Shown here in pieces: positions 36,563 to 47,600 of a stretch of DNA of 64,000 nucleotides; position 1 is the stretch's first letter, and each line of letters starts with the position of its first letter. The DNA is from Siphonodentalium dalli (lineage: Eukaryota > Mollusca > Scaphopoda > Gadilida > Siphonodentaliidae): assembly GCA_032622095.1 (NCBI GenBank), contig CP136061.1, forward strand, positions 54,881,762-54,945,761. The letters run 5' to 3'. Position numbers and translations under genes: made by a program. The notes beneath the pieces are model-generated. The model was not told where the DNA came from and searched no databases. It was given only the letters and a program-made list of their open reading frames with translations.

Positions 36563-37011
36563 ACTATTGAAGATATAAAGACGGTAATCAAGTATACAAT
36601 GTAAACTCGAGGGAAATATCTCAATCACCGAGAAATTCTGAAGCTGGTCTAACGCTTTCGATTTTTGGTAAATCTTCATTACGACATCGCTTGTTGGATT
36701 GGTGAGTTGGCGGATATAAAGATACATAACACTTCTGAATTTTGTATGGGATATAAATATTCAATAAGAAATCATTTTATCATAATGCTTGTAAAATCCT
36801 CAACCTTGTTTATACCTAAAAGCATTGTAGAGAAGGAAGAAGCCACCAAAAGCAACGCATGTGACATTACCAAAAGACAAGCCTAAGGGTATGATTTGCA
36901 AGTTGCAACCAAATCACCAGGATTAACATTTCCAAAAGACAAGCCTAATGGTATGATTTGCAAGTTACGACCAAATCACCACGATTAAAATGATAGCTGT
37001 TGAGAACCAAA

Positions 37012-37373
37012 CAAGCCTGCAAACAGTGTGTCTGTCATTTGCAGAATGAGGTCCCCAGATGGTGAATTTAGTGGTGCTGTCCCACACAGCAGGCTATCAT
37101 CACAAAACTAACCCTCTAGGAACCTCATTCTGCTTAGGCCTCAACAGCTATGGGGGACCTAGGATCAGATCGAAGTTCCCCAGTTGAAATTGGTGATGTT
37201 CACAGATTAGTCTCCTCGATTATGCATTTGATCTTCTGCAAATTAGGGGATATAGAAACTGCCCAGAAATGAAAAAGTAACTTGACACCTAAGCAGAATG
37301 AGGGATATCATCACTAAATTCGCCCTCTGGGGACCTCATTCTGCAAATGATAGACACACTATTTGCAAGCTTG
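37012..37373. mobile_element. Family B hAT-like MITE, internally deleted
   Basis: CAAGCCTGCAAACAGTGTG to TTTGCAAGCTTG. 8-bp flanks GAACCAAA and GAAACAAG (6/8). Confidence 0.72.
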
Positions 37374-37587
37374 GAAACAAGAGTAATGTAATTATTATTG
37401 GCAAAAGGAATACCCAGCTGTTGCTTTAATATGGTTGGCGTTTTGATCTTGGCAGCCATTTATAATTAAACATACACATAGGTGGTATAGTAGTATGTAA
37501 ATGCAGGGAATCTGGCAAGTTTTTAAAAACAAAATCACGAAAATAGGACCTAGTGTGTGATATGCTTTAAGCAAAAAGCTGACTTAA

Positions 37588-37826
37588 CCTTTTCATGACA
37601 GGAGCTGTTCTGGTGCAACTTTAAAGACCCAGTGCCCTTATATATGAAGTCTCCCATAAGGAGCCTCGCATATACAAGAGAATGCACTGGCTGTCAAGGT
37701 AAATATTGTTAAGCCAATGCATTCTCTTATATATGCAAGGCTCCCTATGGGAGACCTCGCATATATAAGAGAATACATCGGCACATGGATTTCGCAAAAT
37801 TTCAGGAAGCTCTAGTCATGGAAGGG
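37588..37826. mobile_element. Family C TTAA-type MITE
   Basis: TTAA left (37584-37587), ATAA right (mutated). CCTTTTCATGACAGG to AGTCATGGAAGGG. Confidence 0.8.
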
Positions 37827-38107
37827 ATAAAGAAGAATGTACATTCAATTACAAATTTGAAATTCAAATATTGCTATTTTCAAATGAAATTCCAAAGATT
37901 TGTTTCAGCGCTATGCTGATAATATCAATAGCTATCCATTTCAGTAACTAACTGACATCTAATTTGAATACAATGATAGAAGATTCCATATTCCATATTT
38001 TACCATATGTCGGTAAAAAAGCTGTTTTTTTTACTAAAATGCATGCGTAGTTTCTAGGCAACATGTAGGTGAAACATATTTCATTCAGTAGATGTGAATG
38101 AGTGAAT

Positions 38108-38515
38108 CAAGTATAAGTGAACAAGAGCATCGCTAGGGTGTGGCAAAATAAGCCCGTGGTAATTTCAACAAAGGGTCATAACTCATAAATGGCGGGCGGA
38201 ACCCAAATTCAAACTTGAAATTTATATTAGTAAACTCACATACCAAATTTCATTCCATTCAGTTCAGACTTACTGAAGTTATCATCCGGAAACGAAAATT
38301 GAGTGAAAATTCCAACAAAAAGGCTGTAACTGTTGAAAATTGGTGGGCGGAACGCTAATTCAAACTTGACCTGTAATTTGTGTTAGTAAACCCACATACC
38401 ATCCCATTCAGGTCAGTTCAGACTTACTAAAGTTATCATCCAGAAACGAAAAAAGCGAACAGCGGACAGACAGACCAATAACATAATAAGTCCCGTTTTT
38501 TTAATAAAAATGAAT
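38108..38515 (+). repeat. Polymeric GGGCATAACTC-type repeat
   Basis: Starts ACAAGAGCATCGCTAGGGTG, two units with GGGTCATAACTC, GGCGGGCGGAACCCAAATTC and AAGTTATCATCCGG, ends GCGGACAGACAGACCAATAAC and TAATAAGTCCCGT. Confidence 0.75.
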
Positions 38516-38564
38516 TGTTTTCACAAATGATTTCCACTGAAAACAAAACAGACTAGAGATGGGC

Positions 38565-38915
38565 CTGTCCCAGGTGGGACTAAGGTCTAAGGTAAAAAAA
38601 AAAGTCAGACAGACCTCATAATAGCAGGTGCACAGGTTCCCATGTATTAAATATATGTGCCAAGTTTAAAAAAAAATTACCTAAAAATTTAGGAATAAAA
38701 GCTCCGACAAAATTATGCATCTTGAGAAAATTCCACCCAAAAAAAAGTCAAACAGACCTCAAAATCACAGGTGCACAGGTTTCCATGGTACTAAATATCT
38801 GTGCCAAGTTTCAAAACAATTGACCAAAAAATGTAGGAATAAAAGGTCGGACAAAATTGTGTCCACAGACGGATGGACAGATGGACAAGCTGATTCCAGT
38901 ATACCCCCACACATG
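38565..38915 (+). repeat. Degenerate polymeric repeat, about 125-bp unit, two copies
   Basis: AAAAAAGTCAGACAGACCTC... and AAAAAAGTCAAACAGACCTC..., each with GGTGCACAGGTT(T)CCATG and TGTGCCAAGTTT; ends ACAGACGGATGGACAGATGG. Confidence 0.68.
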
Positions 38916-39409
38916 TAGAAGTGCTGCCAATTTATCCTTCAATTTCACATAAGAGAAAACATCAACAATACAACAAAGCTACCATATTATTATTCAAAGA
39001 CGTGCAGGAAGAAAATAGTGCACAAGTACTGACAAGTATGGAAGAAAAGGTCCCATTTTCTTAAAGCAATAAAGTTGATTAAATTTAATGACAAATTTCA
39101 AAATGCCTAAATATTACTGATTGGTAATATATCACCAAAAAATTAGCTGGATATTAATAAAAATAGTAGTAATAACTATCAAACTGTATTTCCCAGCTTT
39201 TTCCATAGGCAGGTAAAAAAAATACATAATGTTAATTCACTTCTCCCTACTAGATATAAAAGGCCACACGTCGCACATATAAGGTGGCTTTATTTGACCG
39301 GTGTTTTTTTTCTTCTTCAGAAATGAAAGACTTGATTCTGGGAACGATCATTAAATCAAACCTTGCTTCTAACTGTTTATGTTGTTAACATATTTTATTT
39401 GATACCAGA

Positions 39410-39690
39410 ATAAAAATTGGCAAATCCTAAGTCGAAAAAGGGGCTTAACTCCATCAGAAATGGTCGGACTGAACTCAAATTTTAAAATGACCATTATTTT
39501 CAGGTGATTAATCCACATACTACATGTGAAAGCTTTAGGATTATCATAACTTCAAGTTATCATCCGGAAAACCAAATAATCAGCAAATTCTAAGTCTGTG
39601 AGAGGCATGCATAACTCCGCCAGAAATGGTCAGATCTATTCCAAATTTTAACTTGATCTAGACAAACTGCCATCAGATACAAGGCTTTAA
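39410..39690 (+). repeat. Degenerate GGGCATAACTC-type repeat
   Basis: AAAAAGGGGCTTAACTCCATCAG and GCATAACTCCGCCAG units with AAGTTATCATCCGGA between them. Confidence 0.6.
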
Positions 39691-40337
39691 TGGAAATATT
39701 TTTGTCAGTGTGCCAATTTAAAGTGCGTAAATTAAAAAACTGAGTGGTTACTTCAGCGCCATCTTAACTCTCATAAAATTCAGTTGTCATTGAAGCCATG
39801 AGCGAGGTATGAGGTGGATGAAGTGAGAAAATGAAGAAACGCATGATGATCCGCCAACACAAAATGGGGTGCAAATTCACACACGAAAAAGACAAAATGC
39901 AGGAAAAATCCTTGATGCAAAGAATACGTGTTATAAATCATACCTGCTAACGTCATTTCCGCTAATAGGAAATATGTTTGTATTAGAAATTTGATCATTG
40001 GACAAAAGCACAGCATAAAAATACAAACAAACATGAGTTTTATTTTCAAATACAGATAACAATTCTACTGAGTGATATATAACTAGGCCATAATTTCAAC
40101 AGATGACACATTTGTAAATCCTGAATCTCCTAAATTATGTGACCTTGGACATTGGAACTAGAATTTCAACTTTTTGTTACCTAAATACTTATCTGCTTAC
40201 AATATCTGAACAACCCTACTAAACACGAATAGGCCATTCCCATGTATAGTTTTAGAACACTCATTTAAGAATTCATTGCAGTAATTGGGTGTTAAAAATA
40301 TTTTAGTTCATGAAGGCAATAAATGTTGGATGATCAA
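39691..40337. other. Unannotated spacer
   Basis: A minus-strand open frame at 39780-40049 (hydrophobic, Met start) has no recognised family and no splice context; left uncalled. Confidence 0.4.
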
Positions 40338-40338
40338 C

Positions 40339-40531
40339 CCTTTGTGTACTAAATTACTCATTGACGAGTAGTTCCCACAAATCCCATCTTTTCTTGAACT
40401 TATTATCTGAACATTTTCCTCATTTTCCTTCTGCACTTGTATTGTCTGCTTACTCTTCAAGATGAATAATATACCAGTCCAGTGAATACTTTAATAACTG
40501 AGTGAGAGAATCCATTTAGTATATAAATGGT
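40339..40531. mobile_element. Family D MITE
   Basis: CCCTTTGTGTACTAAATTAC to GAATCCATTTAGTATATAAATGG; flanking TTAA is degraded (TCAA, TTCA). Confidence 0.68.
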
Positions 40532-40585
40532 TCATGAAAATAGAGTCAGTTTGCAAGTGCAGTCTGAGTGAACTCAGACTATTAT

Positions 40586-40802
40586 CCTTTCAATACTAAA
40601 TGAATTATCCCATCCAGTTATAAAAAATGTAAATTGGAATGGTCTATTATTCATTTGGAGGGACATTGAGGTAACAAAAACAGACTACTACATACAAAAA
40701 AAAACAGTTAATAGAATAATTCCTATTCATTGATGGGAAATGTTCAGCTAATAAGTTCAACATAAGGGAACTACTCATCAATGAGTATTCAGTATAGAAA
40801 TG
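40586..40802. mobile_element. Family D MITE
   Basis: CCTTTCAATACTAAATGAA to TTCAGTATAGAAATGG followed by TTAA. Confidence 0.72.
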
Positions 40803-41323
40803 GTTAAACAGCTACATGTTCGAAAGTCTGAAACAAAATGCACACAATACTATTACTTAAACAAAATAGCACATCACTCATCAGTGTTAACCATCATAAA
40901 TCTTGGCAGAACTTAGCCAGAGCCAATCAGAAGAGTCACATGGAATTTATAATGTGAAATATGGGCCGGTGATGTAATACTGCAGAGAAAGCCCTATATA
41001 GCGATAGTAACACAAATGATATCAGAATTTTCAGACTAACGAACACGTGTCTTATCAATAGCCTGGATAAGTTCTGATTGCTGTGAGCGTCTTAAAACTG
41101 AAAGTCACTATGCTAGTTTGTTTCAGCGAAAAATACAACAGGAGCGCTCTGGCTCTTGTAGTCTTATGTATGTCGTAACATGCTCACATGGTTATAATTT
41201 ACCAAGCTCAAAACACACAGATGGAAGTATTTATTTGAAAGTAAATCTAGAAATAACTCTAGCACTTAAGCTCATCAAGATATTAATAAAGTTTGAAAAG
41301 CAGTGAAACAACAGAGAACCCAA

Positions 41324-41412
41324 GCAATCTAAGTGAAGACGAAACGAGTTAACCCTTTCTAAGTGAAGGCGAAACGAGTTAACCCTTTCTAAGTGAAGGC
41401 GAAACGAGTTAA
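41324..41412 (+). repeat. 30-bp tandem triplication at a MITE junction
   Basis: CTAAGTGAAG(A/G)CGAAACGAG followed by TTAACCCTTT, three times, leading into the intact family D element. Confidence 0.9.
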
Positions 41413-41573
41413 CCCTTTCTATACTAAACACAAGAGCAGAATGATTCATAATCATTGGTGGGAAATGTTCAGATAATAAGTTCAACAAACGACTTATGGT
41501 CATTTGTTGAACTTATTATTTGAACATTTCCTAAGAGAACTACTCGTCAATGAGTATTTAGTATATAAAAGGG
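41413..41573. mobile_element. Family D MITE with triplicated left junction
   Basis: TTAA at 41409-41412 and 41574-41577; CCCTTTCTATACTAAA to TTAGTATATAAAAGGG. The first eight bases plus 22 bp of flank are tandemly triplicated upstream. Confidence 0.82.
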
Positions 41574-41577
41574 TTAA

Positions 41578-42084
41578 TCAGATACTATCTATCAAGAGGG
41601 CTCTGAGATTAAATGTCATACTCAACTTTATTAAGTGATATTCACGGTTGGTTAGTTAGAAACTTGTTTTTACAAGGGCTACTGTTTATACACGTGGTGG
41701 CGACACAGTGAGCTACTGTGGGTTTGTCAACACCCAGGTGGCCAGGTCAATGTGAGAAACGTAATACGTCACTGGCAATGTAATCACAAGGATTCATAAG
41801 ATTTTGGCAAATAAAATTATCCATGGTATTTAGTCATATCACGATATATTTTTAAATACCATAGTCGGTATAACATGAATCATTATCATGAAGCTCTACA
41901 TCTGTCTATATTATCTGAACAGCAATAATAATCCCCAACAAGTATATTTGCTTAGGTTCTCCAACAGGTCAACTGGTCAATAATCAAACAGCAAACTACT
42001 GAAAATCGTGAACAGGTCATCAAGTTTGTTAGTCTAACACATAGCACTTCCAATGCATACAAATAATTTCTTAGGAGATTTAAA
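41578..42084. other. Unannotated spacer
   Basis: Nothing supported. Confidence 0.4.
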
Positions 42085-42086
42085 AC

Positions 42087-42296
42087 TTTCAATACTGAAT
42101 GGATTCTCCCATTCAGTTATAAAAGTATACAATGGAACAGTCTGTTATAATATAATACAAGAGCAGAATGATTCATATTCATTGGTGGGAAATATTTAGA
42201 TAAAAGTTCAACAAATGCTATGGTCGTTTGTTGAACTTATAATCTGAACATTTCATGGGGGCTCTAGTCATCAATGAGTATTTAGTATAGAACGGG
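42087..42296. mobile_element. Family D MITE
   Basis: TTTCAATACTGAATGGATTC to TTTAGTATAGAACGGG followed by TTAA that it shares with the adjacent family C element. Confidence 0.75.
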
Positions 42297-42300
42297 TTAA

Positions 42301-42525
42301 CCCTTTGATGACGGGAACTGCGCAAGTGCAGCATTAAAGATCATGTGCCATGCATTCTCTTATATATGCTAGTCTCCCATTGGGATCACTGCATTTATAA
42401 GAGAATGCATGGCTTACAAGGTCAAGTTAAATGTTGTTAGGCCATTGTATTCTCTTATATATGCGAGGCTACCTATGGGAGACTCGCATAAAAGAGAATG
42501 CATTGGCACAGGGTTTTTGCAAGGG
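42301..42525. mobile_element. Family C MITE sharing a TTAA with a family D element
   Basis: CCCTTTGATGACGGG to TTGCAAGGG; TTAA at 42297-42300 is also the right flank of the preceding family D element. TTAA at 42526-42529. Confidence 0.82.
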
Positions 42526-42529
42526 TTAA

Positions 42530-42750
42530 ACATTTGATGACTAAATACTTTGGAGTTCATGTGAGGAATGTTTAGATAATAAATTCAACAAACGGCCAAA
42601 AACAAAGGCCTTTCCCTCCAAAATGATTGAACAGGAATGCTATGCATTCTGCAGTTATATTATCAAATCACACCTCCAAATGAATAATATACCATTCCAA
42701 TGTATACTTAATAACTGATGGGAGAATCCATTCATTAATAATAGGGTTAA
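42530..42750. mobile_element. Family D MITE fragment
   Basis: AATGTTTAGATAATAAATTCAAC and AATAATATACCATTCCAATG arms with a GGGTTAA end near 42745; left end not intact. Confidence 0.6.
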
Positions 42751-42774
42751 AGAATGAATGCAATTTCTCCCAAG

Positions 42775-43234
42775 CAAGCCTGAGTTTAGTGTGTCTGTTA
42801 TTTGCAGAATAAGGTCTCCAGAAAGTGAATTTAGTGGCGCTATCCCGCATACCACGCTAGCGTCACTAAATTCACCAACTGGGGACCTCACTCTGCTTAG
42901 GCCTCATTTTCTCTGGAAAGTTTCTTTATTATCAAATATCTATAGAACTTTCTTCACATAGATTCTATTTCTTTTTCAGTTTAGTTTCTCTATATCCCCA
43001 AATTGGCAGATGACACATTGCATAATCAAGGTTCCCAATGGGTGTACATTACTATATTCACCATTTGGGAACTTCAATCGGAGTCTATGTCTCCCATAGC
43101 AGATGAAGCCATGCAGAATGAGGTCCCCAGAGGGTGAATTTAGTGATGCTATCCCGCACAGCGGGCTAGCGTCACCAAATTCACCCTCTGGGGACCTCAT
43201 TCTGCAAATGACAGGCACACTATAATCAGGCTTG
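42775..43234. mobile_element. Family B hAT-like MITE, long form (460 bp)
   Basis: CAAGCCTGAGTTTAGTG to ATCAGGCTTG; 8-bp flanks CTCCCAAG and CTCCGAAG (7/8). The core carries AATAAA on the minus strand at 42925-42930, about 600 bp downstream of ArfGAP2/3 exon h. Confidence 0.85.
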
Positions 43235-43296
43235 CTCCGAAGCAATATATGGAATCTTTCTCCCAGTACATTCACTGAGCGGACCATTCTTAATCC

Positions 43297-43447
43297 CAAG
43301 CCTTGAAATAGGGTGTCTGTCATTTTCAGAATGAGGTTCCCAGAGGGTGAATTTGGTGATGATAGCCCGCTATGCGGGGTAGCATCACTAAATTCACCCT
43401 CTGGGAACCTCATTCTGCAAATGACAGACACCCTATTTCAAGGCTTG
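43297..43447. mobile_element. Family B hAT-like MITE, 151 bp, perfect 8-bp duplication
   Basis: CAAGCCTTGAAATAGGGTG to CACCCTATTTCAAGGCTTG; flanked by CTTAATCC on both sides (43289-43296, 43448-43455). Single foldback module. 86 bp downstream of exon h of ArfGAP2/3. Confidence 0.92.
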
Positions 43448-43533
43448 CTTAATCCTGAACTTAGACCTGTTCACCGTTTTTAGTTTCGCAAGATTTTTCA
43501 TCATAAGTAACAGAGCATGAGACACTATCTTAC

Positions 43534-43737
43534 CTGTAGAGAGGTCATGACACCACTAGCTATATTTGAAAGTTTGCCGGCAACTTTTGTTACTCCTTGT
43601 CGTACTCCGTCTTTTATGTCCTGAATATCTGGCGAATTGAAACTACTCTCACGTTTTGGTTGGCCGTTACCAAATAAATCAGCGCTGGATATACTCTGAC
43701 TCCCTTGGTAATTTGTCAGCTTCTGATTGGTTTCAAA
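43534..43737 (-). CDS. ARFGAP2: ArfGAP2/3 exon h (second ISS motif and C-terminal helix)
   Basis: Acceptor TTATTTCAG, donor CAG|GTAAGA. 68 codons: FETNQKLTNYQGSQSISSAD, LFGNG, then a C-terminal amphipathic segment VRQGVTKVAGKLSNIASG ending VMTSLQ. The vertebrate ortholog ends ...GVMNSLQ followed by about six residues, so only a few codons are missing. If the donor is not used, the frame continues Val-Arg and stops at TAG (43525-43527), with an AATAAA on the minus strand at 42925-42930. The exon lies between two near-identical hAT-type MITEs (43297-43447 and 43766-43924). Confidence 0.92.
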
Positions 43738-44513
43738 CTGAAATAAATTTATTACATAATTAGCCCAAGCCTTGAAATAGGGTGTCTGTCATTTGCAGAA
43801 TGAGGTCCCCAGAGGGTGAATTTAGTGATGAGTAAGGTGTAGCCCGCTATGCGGGGTAGCATCACTAAATTCACCCTCTGAGGACCTCATTCTGCAAATG
43901 ACAGACACCCTATTTCAAGGCTTGATATTAGCCCCTAAACCCAGCCTCATATTTTTTAGTAAGATACACATGTATTATCGGTGTGCGCAGTGATGTAAGA
44001 GCTTAGCGCAATCATATCGATCAATGTTATTATTATGTTAATTGGAATATAATTATGATAATCAATTTGTGTTGGGTTATTTTATAGTGTTGACTGTGAG
44101 ATAAACATGGGTGATAAGGGTGGTTGAACAATTTTGTCAATATGAAAAGACACATTTAAAATGGAACTATATTTTTTCTTGAAGGTGTCTTTACTTCCTA
44201 TTAGATTATGGTAAGGAAATCAATATTAATTTTTTTAACCACAGCCGTCTCAAAATCATTTTTCCTTGCTAAAATGTAATTAATTGATAAAATGGTTCCC
44301 AAATTCGTCGCAATTCTGTACAAAATTTATTAACCTTGTCCACTAAATTTGATTCGAGCCTCACTAAAGCTCTGTTGAATGTTCGCATCAAATTTATGCA
44401 CTTGGTAAATAAATTTTGTATAGAATTTCAGACTCATTAGAAATCCTCTATTTATGAAATAAACGAATAAAATGAGGCGACTATAAAGTCCTTATTGCTC
44501 TTTCCTACGGATT

Positions 44514-44603
<90 letters not shown>

Positions 44604-47600
44604 AGGGCACAAGTGCAGAAGAATTCATATTCATATTCATTTGTGGGAAATGTTTAAATAAGTTCAAAAAACTACATATGGTCGTTTGTTGAACTTATTA
44701 TCTGACAATTTTGAAAGGGAACTACTCGTCATGAGTATAGAAAGGGTTAACACGGCTAATTAGATTGATCATGAAGCTTATATATGCAAAACTTAAATAC
44801 ATCTCTGGAGAGTTATGATCCAATGTATTAATGGGAACATAATTTTTTGAAGTGTGGATATGATGTTCCTGTTGGTAGAAGCTAATGAAATTAAAGGCCA
44901 CTCCTGGCCACTCAAGGAAATTCACAACAATATTGAAGGTTTTTTTTTTCTTCAATATCATCGATTAGCTATTCAGTGAATGCTACATATATTGCCGAAA
45001 TCAAGGCAATTTAAAGTACCCAATGACAATTCAAGCACTTTCCAGGGTTTTAATTGTCATTTGTCAGATTCAAGGCTATACAAAACACCTGATAAAATAG
45101 TTAAACAAGACTTGGGACTGAAGCCAAGCCTGAGTTTAATGTGTCTGTCATTAGCAGATGAGGTCCCCAGAGGGTGAATGTAGTGATGTTATCCCGCATA
45201 GCGGGCTAGCATCATTAAATTCATCTTCTGAGGATGTCATTCTGCTTTAGCCTTATCTTCTCTGGAAAGTTTCTTTATTATCAAATTTCTAAAGAAACCT
45301 CTTCACATAGATTCTATTTCTTGTTTAGTTTAGTTTCTCTATATCCCCAAATTGGCAGACGACACATTGCATAATCGAGGTTCCCAATGTGTGTACATCA
45401 CAATATTAACCATTTGGGAACTTAAATCTGAGTCTATGTCTTCCATAGCAGATGAGGCCAAACAAAATGAGGTCCCCAGAGGGTGAATTTGGTGATGCTA
45501 GCTCAATGTGTGGGATAGCATCACTAAATTCACCCTCTGGGGACCTCATTCTGCAAATGAGACAGGCATTAAAAATAAGACCATAATTAATCATGCCTGT
45601 TGGCGTGTTTGAAATTGCACTTCAGAAAAATACCATAACAGTTGGAGCTATGAAATTATAATTTCTCTGACTCCACCCACCGTAATTGACCAGGCAGCCT
45701 AAATCGTACTAATTTGGCCAATCAATGTAAGGACCATTTACATCAAATATGAGATTAATCGACATGTTGGTTTCAAAGAATATATATTTGAGTTTCAGTT
45801 ATTTAAACGAGAGGCCTATCACGATCGGCAGATGTTTAACCCATACCTTGGCGACAGCGATGAGCTATTTTCATATATCCTTACCCCATCCTTTTCATGA
45901 GTGCAAAACTTTAAACAATTCACACCTTACTATTAATTCACAAGTGAAATCACACTTATTGGGCACCTTGCTCACATTAACACAATGTTAACAGACGTGG
46001 CTTTGATTTCAACCTATTAGTGACTCCAACACAGATACATGTATGTCTTATAGAGTTATAAGGCTAATTAAGCTCAATCCATAGTTGGAGAGAAGCACCA
46101 TAGCTGTTAAATATCAAATAGTTAAGAAATTAGCTAGATAAACATCATAGCAACTCAATTTATCTATTTATTACATTGGAACATGAGACATTACATATTG
46201 TGTGTTTTTTTTATTATCATTGCTATTTTTTGGTTTTTTATATTTTGTGTCAGCTGCATATTAAAAATTCATAGCAACCTATTAATATTTCACCACTAAA
46301 AAACAATCAATACCTGATCAACTATAGAAGTGAGGGATGTATAGACCTGGATATAAAATATGATTGCTAATGATTGGATATAAATGTTAATTTTCTTGTA
46401 AGTTGATCATTAGAAAGATATGTTTGTGAACAGTTTAAATATAATTAAAGTTAAGGTTAATATTATCACAACCATTCGATCGATACCAAAATCTATACAG
46501 GTGAAGAATGTGTCATGATTATCACAGATGTGATTATTTATAGAGTAATCATGCAAAAAATATTTAGCTATCATATTGTGTCAACAGGATTGGTGAAGGA
46601 TGTTAATATATTTAAGCAAATAAACCAAATGACCCTCACTATGCAGGTTAGAGGTGTGTTATCATAAACTGTGCCAGAACTATAAACATAATCAATGGAA
46701 ATGTTTGAGTTATCAAATTGGTTAGTAAGGGGTTAATCTTACCCAAACTAATGAACTGATAAACACAGAGTAGTCAACAAAAAGCATGTCATTGGATTTA
46801 GAAACCCATACAATAAGTCAGTCTCAAGAATCCCAGCACTGTTAATATTATCCTGTAGCCCAAATGCAATTGAGGGAATTTCAAAATAAGACATATCCTC
46901 TAATGATGAATTTCAATTGGTCATTTCTTGAAACACTGACTGAACCTGGCTCAAAGTTAAAGTGATAATTTAATATATGTCTATCAGATAATATGAGTCA
47001 ATCGAATGGGTTAATTTAATCCCAAATCCATGCAAATTAAAAGTGGATCACCATCAACATGTACATAGAATAGGAGAATGATCAAATAAAAAACATCAGA
47101 AGACCATATGATGTGTGCAGAGGGTTAATCATTTTCAATGACATCATATGATGGAACTAAGGAATGCTGTATTAATTATTTTCTAAGTTATAACAACAGT
47201 GTCTCTGTAAACAATAATGCCATGAACTGCATGGTTTCAACAGAGAACAGAACTGGAATAAAGAGTCTAATATCAATCAAAGTTTGACAGATGTTTATAA
47301 GTCTGCAGCCACAAGTGGAACTATCAGGTCACTGTGTCCAAAGCAATAAATTATCTCCTTCCAATAACACAGGTGTGTGTTGTGTCTTGTTCTATTCAAA
47401 TTTAATAGTGCATGGAAAAGAGGTATGAATTATAAAGGGCCATAACCCTGTTAATATATACCGGATCAAACTCATTTTCGCACTTGATCTGTATTTAGGG
47501 GTAAGAAATTCATATACCAAAATTGGTGTCGATCAGTTGAAAAATGTTTGAGTCATCCTGGCTTGGATGAATTCTATTTAAAAACAAGAGTGGAAAGGGT

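Larger units (their letters stand above)
35703..37583. other. Spacer between family B elements
   Basis: A direct duplication of about 60 bp (CCAAAAGACAAGCCTAAGGG / CCAAAAGACAAGCCTAATGG, 36857-36988) is visible. No gene seen. Confidence 0.45.

Noticed and set aside
42976-43431. 151-codon open frame on the minus strand, and similar frames at 30475-30678, 45406-45594, 55278-55629, 61504-61717
   Set aside because: Their peptides (CRMRSPEGEFSDA...) are translations of family B MITE modules (GCAGAATGAGGTCCCCAG). The same peptide recurs wherever the MITE lies, on both strands, without splice context.
44452-44692. Open frames with Leu-Ser or Glu-Arg runs
   Set aside because: They are the translation of the (GA)n microsatellite.
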